A stretch of 64,000 nucleotides of DNA, taken from the NCBI GenBank assembly GCA_947179485.1, contig OX359250.1:2439661-2503660 (forward strand), in the 5' to 3' direction. Both the position numbers and the translations under genes were made by a program. Source of the stretch: Allacma fusca. Taxonomy: Eukaryota > Arthropoda > Collembola > Symphypleona > Sminthuridae. The stretch's first letter is position 1; each line of letters begins with the position of its first letter. This document shows positions 1 to 10,257 of the stretch, in pieces. Under the pieces are notes generated by a model. That model made no database searches and was not told the DNA's origin. It worked only from the letters and a program-made list of their open reading frames with translations.

Positions 1-427
1 CTACATCACTGTATGTCTTGTAAGTGTCGACGGCACGGGTGGATTAATAAAATAATTTTTACCCTTGCACTAACCCTCCAAATAGGTTTGTGGGCCTTTA
101 CACTTGCAATCTGAGGGCCTTATATAGTCAGCGTTTTTTTTCCTAGCCCTCAATTTTTTACCGTAGCCGGGCCAGGGTGGGCCACCCCGTAAATCCATCC
201 CTGGTTGACGCCGTTGACGGATCCCAAAGTTTTACTCTTATTAACTTTATTATACTCTTATACTCTGCTTACGCTCTTACCCACGGTTAGAATTTAATCG
301 TGGTGGTTAAAAGATGAAGCCTGATCACGTTAGTCACACTGTACTAAATGTTGAAAGGTGTACTCAATGAGCAAAAGTAGTAGTAGATTCAAATTAACCA
401 TACTAATTCCAAGATGCAAGGTAGTAA
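1..427. other. Non-coding flank, no gene seen
   Basis: No convincing reading frame is visible. A short GC-rich patch near 165-205 (GGGCC/GGGTGG words) stands out from AT-rich surroundings. The segment around 386-424 is a diverged copy of the sequence at 1269-1306; both contain AATTCCAAGATGCA. Confidence 0.5.
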
Positions 428-898
428 GGGGAGTGACACAAATGACATCATCACAGTTGAAGGCATTTTGCTACTCCCCTACCCCTTCATCATTGGGTAT
501 CATTTTTTAGTCCAGCCACCCACCCTCCTTGGATTGTGATATCATGAATGCGCATTGTATGTTTGAAATGTTGTAGTAGTCGGTAATTTTGAATCCACGT
601 GGATTGATAATTTGCAAGCGTAAAAATAAACAATGCATTCCACTTTAGCGTCCATCTATTTTTAAGAAACTGTTGAGAAAGGAATAGGATTTTTTACCAT
701 TATAGTTATTACATTAGGGCATTATTTTATTTCCCGAAAATGTTTGTTAATAATTTATTGTAGTGAGTAATGTATCTGACGAAATACAACGATGACATCA
801 TGTAACGAAAAATTTACCCACCCACTATGTCACTTGCTGTCACCATATCCCGGTTAAACCTACCTACTACGCTGGTGATATCATTTGTGTTACTTCCC
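428..898. mobile_element. PIF/Harbinger-type MITE
   Basis: The 471 bp segment begins GGGGAGTGACACAAATGACA and ends with the inverted counterpart (ATCATTTGTGTTACTTCCC). The TIRs are about 25 bp with a few mismatches. Both ends are flanked by TAA (425-427 and 899-901), the 3 bp target duplication typical of PIF/Harbinger. There is no internal coding capacity, so it is non-autonomous. The flanks form one copy of a local repeat whose other copy at 1269-1336 lacks the insertion. Confidence 0.75.
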
Positions 899-1455
899 TA
901 ACTTTGTTGGCAACTTCTGTTTAGCATTGCGGTATTTTTTAATTTCCCATTTATTATACTTTTTTTTAATCTAAAATGGAATTATTTTTTATTGACGGAC
1001 AGTATGTAGTAGCACTTGGTTACTATAACTTAAGCCTTTCCAAGTAAACAAAACAAAATTAAAAAAGAATACAAAATTGTCCATCTTTTCTTTAAAAAAA
1101 AGTTTTGAAATAAAAATCAAAGCATTATTTTCATGAAAGAAAGAAAAAAATGAAACGCTATGCTTCAACATGTCATGTACATAAGTGACGACTGGCACCA
1201 TCACGACAATCACTTTCAAATTAGTATAAAGGATATTCAAAAGTGTACATAAAACGCAAGTGGTAGTTTATTCGAATTAACTATATAAATTCCAAGATGC
1301 AGCATAGCAAGTTGTTTAGCATTGCGGTGTTTCTGTTCTCTTTTTTACTTTTTTTAGAGAGAAAGACTTTATTGACTTTGCTTCTCAATAGAAGTAGCCC
1401 TTATGGACTCAGTATACTATTAACAATTTTCAATTAAGTAACTAATTAGTATAAT
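899..1455. repeat. Dispersed repeat fragments
   Basis: No gene. Three stretches recur elsewhere in the window. 1005-1060 (GGTTACTATAACTTAAGCC core) matches 13515-13560. 1148-1195 (CGCTATGCTTCAACATG core) matches 15037-15082. 1269-1336 resembles the split copy at 386-424 plus 905-937 (TTTAGCATTGCGGT). These are fragments of unidentified repeat families. Confidence 0.55.
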
Positions 1456-1767
1456 TTATGACTTATAAAGATGATTATTACAAATTAATGCACTGTTCTT
1501 AAGAACTAAAGATACTATTTCTTCAATAACTTTCATTGGTATCCTAAATCGTTTTAGGAATGTTACAAAAAAATTTGAAATTGTTCCTCGTGCCCCAATG
1601 TACAGTCCAATTGTTTCCACTTCTTTTAGATTGAATTTTGATTGAAAGTAGGGAATGCATGGATCATAAATTGATTTCTTTTCTTGGTTCACTTTTTCAG
1701 GCTGGTGAATATCTTGTTCCATTCTTATTGTTGGATCTAAAATGTATCCTTTTTTAGAGTTTGGTTC
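1456..1767 (-). pseudogene. RLE-type LINE C-terminus, distal half
   Basis: On the - strand this continues the fragment at 12613-12803. It reads PNSKKGYILDPTIRMEQD and later GLYIGARGTIS, the end of a restriction-like endonuclease of the kind found in R2-like non-LTR retrotransposons (KG.ILDPT and GARGTIS signatures). The two halves are separated by the gypsy element at 1768-12612. Removing that element brings them back into one frame across the junction (D-I-L-A-E-P-N-S-K-K-G). No 5' part of this LINE is present, so it was already truncated or broken. The family assignment comes from motif recognition. Confidence 0.65.
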
Positions 1768-1971
1768 ACCAGCGAACCTAACCTAAAAATAGGATAAATA
1801 TCCGAAGTCGAGAAAATGGATGGAAAAATAAAGAGGAGCGTGCTCCATGCGACTGTCCTGCTTGTTCTCCTGATAACGACTTACTTACTTTTATTAACGT
1901 CGACTCGCGGAGGAGCTGTGAGCCGGGGCTCATACACATATTACAAATAGTGAGGGGAGCCAACCCTCACA
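1768..1971 (-). repeat. 3' LTR of gypsy element
   Basis: Identical base for base to 12409-12612; a further 2 bp of chance identity lies just outside (1766-1767). On the - strand it starts TGTGAGGGTTGGCTCCCCTC, which folds on itself. It contains AATAAA (1890-1895 on the + strand as TTTATT), a likely polyadenylation signal, and an AT-rich ATATTTATCC stretch that could act as a TATA-like box. The 3' terminus (CTGGT) is not the usual CA, so the exact edge is uncertain by 2 bp. Confidence 0.9.
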
Positions 1972-1990
1972 TATTCCCCCCACCACCACT
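1972..1990 (-). other. Polypurine tract of gypsy element
   Basis: On the - strand, directly upstream of the 3' LTR, lies GTGGTGGTGGGGGGAATA. It is almost pure purine and sits where plus-strand DNA synthesis is primed in Ty3/gypsy elements. Confidence 0.75.
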
Positions 1991-3138
1991 TTCACTGTCC
2001 CAGTGAAAGCGCGGAGGAGAAAATGTGAGGAAGGCAAAACAAAAATTAACACATTATGGGGCGCAAGCCCAAAAAAATGAACAATAATTGTAGAACATAA
2101 ACAGCCGGGGAGACGGCATACAATACAAATAAACAACAGAAAAAAAATCATCATCAATGTCCATGCCTCCGATAAATGTGAATAAATGTTTAGTTGTCAC
2201 GTGGCCCCAAAATGGGGTATGTTAAAGTCGCAGTAATGAGTCCAGGAGAAAAGTCCGAAGGGAACGGAGCGACAGTAGTGTGTCGTAGTAGAGAGAAGAA
2301 TTGGAGACGACCGCACGTTAGGGTTGGTGAGTTAGAAATGAAGTGAAAAATTAATGGAGGGGTCCAGGAGGACCGGCTTGTATAAGGAATAATTTGTTGA
2401 GGATATTTCCTGGTAGTAGATTACCGAGGTAGGGATATCGTTCTCTGGATAAGGAGGTTTTGTGAGTTGCCGAGACAGCGGTCACTCGCGGACAAAAGGT
2501 AAAAATGACCGGAGGTATCCGACAAGGTCGAAGAGGTAAGTTTATGTAAATTGAATGGTGTATTTTTGATAAGGCCCATTGGGTGTTGTGGGCACCTGCA
2601 TGGACAGGTAAATGAAGGATGGCGATAGCCAGATACAATTTTTACAGGACGAAAATTGAATTTTGTTGTGAGGAATGCGGTCGGTCCTCGTCCTCTCCCC
2701 GTAGTGTAAAAACGGGCCCACCGTCACTCCGTACAGGACTCAATGACGAAGATTTTGGTGAAGAAAGGAGAAGGCCCACCAAAGAGAAAATTCCCGAAAT
2801 GAAAGGAAGGATGACGCCGCGCGCCCGTAGTACATGGCGGGGGTCATGAGTGTTTCGCCTATACGGGAGGCGGGGGATAGATACCCGCCATTCGTAGGAG
2901 TGTAAATGTGGAAGTGTGTGTACTTAAAAAAAAATGAATGTATTTAAATATACGTAAAGTTCATTGTGTGGTGTGGGTGTGGGCTATGGAGGAGCCCTAT
3001 TGGTGTTGAGCCTAGCGCTCGTAAAGTAATAATGTATTATAGTAATGTTTTTACTAAAATTTAAGCGGCCATCGTGCATTGAGTGGCTGACCCAAACGTG
3101 GGGGATGATTCCCGATACACGGAATCATGGTCTGTAAA
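1991..3138 (-). other. Gypsy 3' untranslated region, no env
   Basis: About 1.15 kb lies between the pol stop and the polypurine tract. Only short frames occur (for example 2351-2638 on the - strand), with no signal peptide, fusion peptide or transmembrane pattern of an envelope protein. I see no gene here. The length is unusual for an element without env. Confidence 0.6.
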
Positions 3139-6100
3139 TTATTTACGACCTGGCTGAAGCCTTTCCGGCTGCTTCCGGTTCCGAGTCGGATATCTCCTAT
3201 GTTCAGGAGGACGAATGTCGGAGGAGCCCGGACTTTGCGAAAAAGATTTTTTCGCGACGGCAGTGGAGGCTTTTCTGGGAGGTACGGTGGTCCACCCAAA
3301 ATCCTCGGGTTCCGTATGTGTAGCCTGACCCGTGATTGCTGACTCCTGTGGCACCCTCTTTGATGGGGTTGTGCTCCGGAGTCCTGGCAATTTTGAAGGG
3401 CGAGGAATTTCCTCGTGAGGGCCCTTTATGGAGACCCTATGAGTGACCGGTGGCACCGGCATAGGTCGCGGTACCTCTGGAGGCGGTTTTTCCGCCAACA
3501 CCTTGGGCGCCTTCTTTTTGATGGGGAGCAGAGGCCTCCCTGGAAAGTGTACCACGGGTGACACACCCAATCTTGGCGGAGACACCGACGATAATTTTTC
3601 GGGAACACCCGAACCTCTCCCTGGGGCGGGGATGAGCGCGTCCCGCACATTTGGAGCACCGATCGGTCCGTCGGTGGGAATACCTGTCGGAATAAACAAA
3701 GAAGTACCCGAGTTAGATTTTTTTAAAGATAATGGAGCCAGACCTGCAGGATTTACAGATTTTCGAGGGCTCAAAAATGGATTGACGAGTGGGATGTCGC
3801 CTATGGTGACACGACCACTCATCAGCGAATCGCCTGAATGTGTATGGGAAAGAAGAGATAAGTTAGAAATTGGTATTTTAGAGGGGGTGCGGGAAGCCTC
3901 CGGAGGAGACCGGAATAAATCCAAAATTGCATGACCCGGGCGGGAATTAGGATCCCTAAATTTACCAACACTGGGGATGTCTTGAGAGGACGTATTACCA
4001 TGACTTTTTACTACCTCCGCAAAGGAACGTTGAGACACATTACCCACACCGGGATCGGTAACCTCCCCGACCGTCGTTGACAACGCAGCCGAGTCCACGA
4101 TGGAAGTGGCCTTACGGTCACGTTTTCGTAATTTCTTTTTGTGCTTGCGCATGGCAACAGAATCCCGAGCGGAGTGCAACCGGGATTGTGTCGGCTTTAC
4201 CGTAGACTCGGAGGATGGTGGAGTCATCACTGTTTGAGAAATCGGTGGTAGCCGATACGGTGAGTAGTCCATCCGAGGCGGGGTCAAAGGTGGTTGCTGC
4301 CGACCTGCGGGAGTAAAAATTAAAGGTGGATTAGTGATTGCCTGAGGGCTCGATCTCCGCACAGGACTCTTATCCTCGGCTGGAGTAATAGGTGATTCCT
4401 GTAAAGAAGAGAGGTCATGAATATTGTTAGGGTTAGGTTCTAAAATTGATTTAGACAAATTATGTGTAGACGAGTGGAAGACTTTGGAGGGTATAATCTC
4501 GGAGGAGTTGAGATGTCCCGACAGTCCATGGGACGCCGTAAACATTTCGGAGCTTAGTTGAGTCTCCGGAATGTTTGAAGACCCGTCAGGTGAGCGGGTT
4601 GGAGGCGATCGCCGTGTATTACTGGGTGAGGTAAACTCGAATGGTTGTAGGCACTCAGACGGTACAGGGACAACCTGCTCGAGTTGGTGAAGAACTATAT
4701 CACAATCGGATGGGCCTGTGGGTATGATTTTGTAATCAATACTCGCAGGGAATGGATAGTCATTGGAAGAGATTGTGGGAGTGGGACCCGGGTGATTGGG
4801 GTCAGCGAAGTAAAGTTCTTCAGCACTCCGGTTAAAAACCGGAGGGATATAATTGACTGGCTTAAAACTAATACGCCCCGGAGTCACGGACCTGACCGGA
4901 GGCTTAGCCGTCGTGGCACCGGGAAATGGCGGAGCCATAATATTTTGGTCACAGGTAGTGGAGACATTGTAGGAGCAAAAGGGTGTCGTCTCAGTCGTAA
5001 GAGGGGTAACTCGAACCTGAGGATCGGATTTTACGGGAAATCCTAACGGAGAGTGGGGCGATAAAGACGGAGGTAGTTCCGCACCGCCGTTCTGATTATC
5101 ACCAAAATAAAAGTTTGCTACTGGAATTGACTCGTCTATCAACTGTGGAGCATTGGTGGGGCTAGGGATGTTGGGTTCCTCAGTGCGGTCAACAACGGTG
5201 GTTGGAGACGGTAAGGTAGTGGTGGTAGCCGAGGGAAGCGAGGCGCCCACCTGCAGAAAAGAATTAGGCGGCCCTCCTAGCATATTATAAAAATGAGTGA
5301 TGTTATATACAGGGGTAGGATTACCTGTAGGAATCGCAATGGGATTAATAGTAGGAGGGGTCTCAGCCGTTCCTGATTCCCGTCTCGAACGCTGCCGAGT
5401 TACGATAGGCGAGCGAAAAGTCGCCGTATGTGTTGAGTTGGGAGGTAAATACTCACCCTCCGAAGAGTGGTGGGTTGGTTCCCCTGATGGGGTACCTGAA
5501 CCTGAAGAGCTCCTAGAGCTATTATAAAATGTACGAGACCGGATTGGTGAGTCACATCCGGAGTCCTGGCTGTCGCCGTACTGGGAAATGACGTCTTTGA
5601 CGACAGGTTTATACTGGGGTGTTGCTTTAATAATTGTACGCTCGGAAGATTTGGGAGGATGAAACTCGGCCAGAGTCTTGTGTACGAATATATCATCGTA
5701 CTGACCTTGCCAAGCCACCGGAGGAAGGTACGGCTTTAACCGATGAGAATGGACATTTCTCTGGGTGTGGGCCCGACGGTTGTTTCCCCGATAAGCTACC
5801 GAGAAAGACGTTTCGCCGCGTACCTTGACAATCTGGTAGGGACCAATCCAACGGAGGTCAAGTCCCGAGGCTCGGGTATCCTGAACCCAAACTAATTGAC
5901 CTAAATAAAAAGTATTAAGAGGTCGATTAACATTAAATTTTTTAGCCCTCTGTTCCTGCGACTTTGTCGTGTTCAAGTTGGCACGGAATACTCGATCCCG
6001 TCGAGTAGTCTCTAACTGGGACGGAGAGTTGGGGGATTCAATGGTAATCACCGGGGTCATTAAGTCTAACTGAGTCTTTGGTTGGACAGCGTAGACAAGA

Positions 6101-9100
6101 CTGAAAGGAGTATATTGGGTAACGGCATGAACATGCATATTGTGGCTTTTACAAGCTTTTCCCAAATGCTCATCCCAGTCATCGCGGTGGTAAGCAACGT
6201 ATTTTTTTAAATACCTCTTAATTTCTAAATTATTACGCTCAACATTCCCGTTTGATTCGGGATGGTGAGGCATTATCCGGATGTGCTGGACGCCTTTCTT
6301 TTTTAAATAATCGGTAAACACCTTACCGGTAAAGTGAGGGCCATTGTCGGAGACAATCTGAGGTACTACTCCAATCTGCTCAAAAATTAATTTTTTGAGC
6401 AAACGCACGGAGTCTTCCGCCGTTGCTGTAGGAGTGGCCGCCGCCCAGGCGAACCTACTGGTGTGGTCGATGGCCACGAAAATATATCTGTTACCTGACC
6501 TGGACGTAATAAGGGGCCCGGCGTAGTCGATGGCCACCCGAGTAAAAACATTGTCAGGAGGTGGGACAATTTTCATGTGTCCATGAGGTTTGGTTGTACG
6601 GGGATTTCCAGCCTGGCAGGTGGTACATCCTTTAATGTACTCCAAGATGTCCTCCTTCATGCGACGCCAGTAGTAGCGTCTGTAGAGCTTCTGGTAGGTC
6701 TTGTACAGACCGACGTGTCCTCCATCCAGACCGTCATCATGCGCCAGCTTAAGGATGGGTCCCCGAAGCGTTGGAGGGATGACGAGTTTGTAAGGCTCGC
6801 AAGAAGAGTTATCTATACGGAACAAAAGACCAGAAATTAGTGCAAATTGTTTCGAAAATTTATTACCCGCTAATCCATCATTTTGACCATTAATTTTAAG
6901 ATCGTCTATGATGGCTTTCAGGGCAGCGTCTTTTTGTTGGTGCTCTACAAAAGCCTCCACATTTCCACCGAGAACCGCCTGAATTACAGGTTCGTCGTCC
7001 GTGATTTGGTGACGGGTTAAATATGGGACTGGGAGTGTAAGCGACCGAATCGGATAGCGTGAGAGACAATCTGCGTGAGGAATCTGTTTCCCAGGCACAT
7101 GAATGATGTTCTTTTCTTGCTGCGCCAAAAAGAGCTGCCACCGAGCAATACGGGAGTGAGGGTCCTTCATTGTGCAGAGGGACGTTAAAGCCGCATTGTC
7201 GGTCCGCACCTGGACCCGTCGTCCGTATACATAAGGGCGGAATACCTGAAAGGCATTCACAATAGCAAGACATTCCTTTTCGGGGTTTGAATAATTTAAT
7301 TCAGCCCCTTTTAACAGTCGAGATGTGTAAGCAATGGGCTTCCAGATTTTACCATCTCTGGATTGTTCGCAAGCTCCACCAATGCGGTAATAGCTTGCAT
7401 CGGTTACCAAACGGATTTCGGCCTCGGGGTCGAAAAAATCCAGGACGGGGGTGGACGTCATAGCAGTTTTTAAGGACTGGAAGGCTTCCTCCTCCTCGGG
7501 GCCCCAGTGAAATGGGACTTCCTTCCGGGTGAGTGCGTGGAGGGCCTTAGCCTTGCCGGCAAAATCCTGGACAAAATTTCTGTAATAATTACAGAATCCC
7601 AGGAAGGATTGAACGTCCTTCAGACTCTTGGGACTGGGAAATTTGGAGACCGCCTGGAGTTTCGCAGGATCCGGTCGAGTGCCTTCCCAACTGATGACAT
7701 GTCCTAAAAAGTGCAATTCCTGATACCCAAAAAAACATTTCCTTAATTTAAACGTCAAATGAAATGAGGAAGCACGTTGCATCACAAGGCGGAAACGTGT
7801 GAGGAGTTCCTCGAAAGTCTTCGCAAAAATCAGGACATCGTCTATATAAATAAGACATATGCGATTTTTGAGGTCACCCAAAATCACATCCATCATCGCT
7901 TGGAACTCCGCGGGGGAATTTTTGTAACCAAAGGGAAGTCGGTTGTAACAAAATTTCCCCTTCGGAGTTGAGAAAGCAGTTTTTATTTTGCTTTCCTCCG
8001 ACAGTTCCATTTGGAGGAAACCGGAGAGGGCATCTAAAGTGATGAAATATTGGGAACCTGCGAGGTGGTCCAGGCAATCATCGATGCGTGGAATGGGATA
8101 TGTATTTTGCTCAACTTTGGAGTTGAGCTCACGCATGTCCACGCAAACTCGATGTTGCGCAACTCCGGAGTCGTCCGGTTTTTTGGAAACGACTATTACA
8201 GGTGAGTTATAGGGAGAGACACAGGGTTTAATTACCCCTAATTTTAGATTGCGAGCGACATGTTCTTCTAAGATCTGTCGTTCGGTGTGAGCCAGACGGT
8301 ACGAGTATTTATGGAATGGTTTACTATCCCCGGTGTTGATCACTACCGGAGGATAGTGAACCACTCCCAACTCGTCGTCAGAGCGGGCGAAATTTGGGAG
8401 ATAGGAATTTATAATTCCAAGGAGGGCAAACCTCTGATGACAGGTAAGATTAGATCCTAAATGGACCTCCTCTTCCTTAAAGGGAAGTTTAAAGGGAGTA
8501 ATATCCGGATCTGGGAAGCGAGTAGGGTTAGAGTTTTGTCTCATTTCGGTACCCGTAAAAGGTTCGATTTTCCCTATATATCTAACTGATGGGACATAAA
8601 TCGGGTAAGGATTACGGTTTACGACCGCAATTTGGGCTTTACCATTACGCAAACGTAAAATGGAATGTTTAAATAAAAATCCCTTATCCGGGTTTATGTC
8701 GGATGTGAGGATGACGTCTCCGGAGTAACCAGGGTGGTCTGAGTAAATTGTGAGGCGTCGCCAGGTCATCGGTTTAATTTCCGTAGGTCCCCGGGAGTAC
8801 ATCGAAGAGTAGGAATGAACGGAGTGAGCCGTTGAGTAACCTGGGAGATTGGAGCCTGCAATTAAAGAGCCCTCACACAATGAGGCATAACTACTGCATA
8901 TACGTGAATCGTAAGTGGTAGGTATAGAGGTAGCTGATTCCCGGCTAGGAAATGCGCCAACGTCAGGATCTCCGCGGGCAATGCGTCGAGCCATAGAGTC
9001 AGCCAATTTGTGTCTTTTTTGATAATGTTGTTTGGAGGTGTCCGAAAGACGCCGGATAGACTCAAGGGAGTCAGTCACAGGAGGATCCAAGTCTACTTGG

Positions 9101-10257
9101 CTATGATCAGTGGTGGTGACAGAAACTGGAGAATGAGCGGTGGTGTCAGCCAGGGGATCAAGGCCCTCAAAACGGGTGTATCCCCGTCGGACATTCATGT
9201 CCAAGCCGAATTTGGCATGAAAGTTAGACCCGAGGAGGATGAGTGTGTCCATCTCCTCGATAATCGCAAATCTGTAATTGTGTTTTGACATCGGCGTATC
9301 GTCGATCCTAAAAAACAAAATTGCAGATCGGTTAAAGGAACCTTTCATAGATTTACAAATGGTGGAGAAGTACTTGGGCTCATGTGGGACTATAACAATA
9401 GAGTTAGGAAAATGTTTTTCCAAATAAGCGGCAGTCGCCGAAGCCATAGTGGAAATCATGGAACCAGTGTCCACCGTCGCAGGTAGACGAACACGGTAAC
9501 CAGCTAAACGTAACTGGTAAATTCTGTCGTTCCTAGAATAGGCGAGATGCGAGAGACGAGTGAACTCCTCGTGAATCTCGCGGTCGGAGTCATGAGGATG
9601 AGGACTCGTAGTGTTAGGGAAAAAAGAAAAAGTTTGGAATTTATTTTTCGAGTCTAGGCATGTCGGGATAGCCCGGAGTGCCATTCGGGTGCGTTTGCAC
9701 AAAAATTGTTTCGGTAGTATATACGGGTTGGATAAATATCCACTCCCAAAAGAAGGAGACGATGGTCGGGGGGCCTCGTCTGAAATTGTAATTGATTTCG
9801 GGGGAGTTGGAGGTAACTCGGGAAGAAGTACGGGAGTTTCCGTAGAGTTAATAATCGTAGTTGATATGACCGGTGGGTGAACGGGTCGCTCCACAGGTGC
9901 GATATCTGGTATTAAATTGGGAGTCGGAGTGAACTCGGCACTCCTGGTAGGTACTAGGTTGGGAGATAATCCCGGAGGAAACGATACTACCTTAGGAGAA
10001 TTAGAGGATTCGGGCTGATTCATCAGGCCGAGTTCTCTAATTCTCTGCTGGATTAGTGGGGAAATATGTTGAGGCTGCTTGGTCTGAACGTCCCCGCACG
10101 TCAGACCTAACAGTTTCCCTGATTGTTGGGAGGTTGGGGCTGAGTAGGGCCAGCGCCCGCGTTTTGTGGCGGGGTCGGTGGCGCCCAGGAACCTTGATGA
10201 GGTGGCGGCTGCGGTGGAGCCGGCATCTGGAATGGCCGGTACTGTTGACCGTCCCAA
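3139..10257 (-). CDS. pol: Gypsy Pol polyprotein (PR-RT-RH-IN) with long C-terminal tail
   Basis: The frame is open for 2,372 codons from a TTG at 10257. Translation probably enters by -1 frameshifting from gag at 10113, so residues from about 49 on are used as part of a Gag-Pol of roughly 2,760 residues. Domains in order: aspartic protease (VDTGS, about residue 263); reverse transcriptase, with LDALSGF about 741, LPFGYKNSP about 774 and catalytic YIDD at 804-807; RNase H (VTDAS, about 953, and RTDN, about 1018); integrase zinc finger (H..H and CTTC, to about 1214); integrase DDE core (D1244, SDNG with D1304, E1340); and a GPY/F-like module (RWIGPYQIVKV, about 1469). From about 1530 to 2372 there is a Pro/Ser/Thr-rich tail of about 840 residues. 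It ends in RRYPTRNRKQPERL, a basic motif often seen at gypsy polyprotein ends. All catalytic residues are present and there is no internal stop, so it looks intact. The tail is far longer than usual and its role is unknown. Confidence 0.93.
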   Translation of the reverse strand: MGRSTVPAIPDAGSTAAATSSRFLGATDPATKRGRWPYSAPTSQQSGKLLGLTCGDVQTKQPQHISPLIQQRIRELGLMNQPESSNSPKVVSFPPGLSPNLVPTRSAEFTPTPNLIPDIAPVERPVHPPVISTTIINSTETPVLLPELPPTPPKSITISDEAPRPSSPSFGSGYLSNPYILPKQFLCKRTRMALRAIPTCLDSKNKFQTFSFFPNTTSPHPHDSDREIHEEFTRLSHLAYSRNDRIYQLRLAGYRVRLPATVDTGSMISTMASATAAYLEKHFPNSIVIVPHEPKYFSTICKSMKGSFNRSAILFFRIDDTPMSKHNYRFAIIEEMDTLILLGSNFHAKFGLDMNVRRGYTRFEGLDPLADTTAHSPVSVTTTDHSQVDLDPPVTDSLESIRRLSDTSKQHYQKRHKLADSMARRIARGDPDVGAFPSRESATSIPTTYDSRICSSYASLCEGSLIAGSNLPGYSTAHSVHSYSSMYSRGPTEIKPMTWRRLTIYSDHPGYSGDVILTSDINPDKGFLFKHSILRLRNGKAQIAVVNRNPYPIYVPSVRYIGKIEPFTGTEMRQNSNPTRFPDPDITPFKLPFKEEEVHLGSNLTCHQRFALLGIINSYLPNFARSDDELGVVHYPPVVINTGDSKPFHKYSYRLAHTERQILEEHVARNLKLGVIKPCVSPYNSPVIVVSKKPDDSGVAQHRVCVDMRELNSKVEQNTYPIPRIDDCLDHLAGSQYFITLDALSGFLQMELSEESKIKTAFSTPKGKFCYNRLPFGYKNSPAEFQAMMDVILGDLKNRICLIYIDDVLIFAKTFEELLTRFRLVMQRASSFHLTFKLRKCFFGYQELHFLGHVISWEGTRPDPAKLQAVSKFPSPKSLKDVQSFLGFCNYYRNFVQDFAGKAKALHALTRKEVPFHWGPEEEEAFQSLKTAMTSTPVLDFFDPEAEIRLVTDASYYRIGGACEQSRDGKIWKPIAYTSRLLKGAELNYSNPEKECLAIVNAFQVFRPYVYGRRVQVRTDNAALTSLCTMKDPHSRIARWQLFLAQQEKNIIHVPGKQIPHADCLSRYPIRSLTLPVPYLTRHQITDDEPVIQAVLGGNVEAFVEHQQKDAALKAIIDDLKINGQNDGLAGNKFSKQFALISGLLFRIDNSSCEPYKLVIPPTLRGPILKLAHDDGLDGGHVGLYKTYQKLYRRYYWRRMKEDILEYIKGCTTCQAGNPRTTKPHGHMKIVPPPDNVFTRVAIDYAGPLITSRSGNRYIFVAIDHTSRFAWAAATPTATAEDSVRLLKKLIFEQIGVVPQIVSDNGPHFTGKVFTDYLKKKGVQHIRIMPHHPESNGNVERNNLEIKRYLKKYVAYHRDDWDEHLGKACKSHNMHVHAVTQYTPFSLVYAVQPKTQLDLMTPVITIESPNSPSQLETTRRDRVFRANLNTTKSQEQRAKKFNVNRPLNTFYLGQLVWVQDTRASGLDLRWIGPYQIVKVRGETSFSVAYRGNNRRAHTQRNVHSHRLKPYLPPVAWQGQYDDIFVHKTLAEFHPPKSSERTIIKATPQYKPVVKDVISQYGDSQDSGCDSPIRSRTFYNSSRSSSGSGTPSGEPTHHSSEGEYLPPNSTHTATFRSPIVTRQRSRRESGTAETPPTINPIAIPTGNPTPVYNITHFYNMLGGPPNSFLQVGASLPSATTTTLPSPTTVVDRTEEPNIPSPTNAPQLIDESIPVANFYFGDNQNGGAELPPSLSPHSPLGFPVKSDPQVRVTPLTTETTPFCSYNVSTTCDQNIMAPPFPGATTAKPPVRSVTPGRISFKPVNYIPPVFNRSAEELYFADPNHPGPTPTISSNDYPFPASIDYKIIPTGPSDCDIVLHQLEQVVPVPSECLQPFEFTSPSNTRRSPPTRSPDGSSNIPETQLSSEMFTASHGLSGHLNSSEIIPSKVFHSSTHNLSKSILEPNPNNIHDLSSLQESPITPAEDKSPVRRSSPQAITNPPLIFTPAGRQQPPLTPPRMDYSPYRLPPISQTVMTPPSSESTVKPTQSRLHSARDSVAMRKHKKKLRKRDRKATSIVDSAALSTTVGEVTDPGVGNVSQRSFAEVVKSHGNTSSQDIPSVGKFRDPNSRPGHAILDLFRSPPEASRTPSKIPISNLSLLSHTHSGDSLMSGRVTIGDIPLVNPFLSPRKSVNPAGLAPLSLKKSNSGTSLFIPTGIPTDGPIGAPNVRDALIPAPGRGSGVPEKLSSVSPPRLGVSPVVHFPGRPLLPIKKKAPKVLAEKPPPEVPRPMPVPPVTHRVSIKGPHEEIPRPSKLPGLRSTTPSKRVPQESAITGQATHTEPEDFGWTTVPPRKASTAVAKKSFSQSPGSSDIRPPEHRRYPTRNRKQPERLQPGRK
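10081..10119 (-). promoter_or_regulatory. Programmed -1 ribosomal frameshift signal
   Basis: On the - strand the canonical slippery heptamer GGGAAAC (10119-10113) lies in the gag frame as G GGA AAC, two codons before the gag stop (TAG, 10109-10107). After a 5 nt spacer (TGTTA) comes a hairpin. GGTCTGA (10107-10101) pairs with TCAGACC (10087-10081), and an inner CGT/ACG stem encloses the loop GCGGGG with one bulged base. Slipping back one base rereads the C at 10113 and continues in pol as CTG TTA GGT. Heptamer, spacer and stem match the X XXY YYZ rule used by retroviruses and many LTR elements. Confidence 0.88.

Noticed and set aside
2351-2638. Envelope gene remnant between pol and the 3' LTR
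   Set aside because: No signal, cleavage or membrane-anchor pattern; short frames only.
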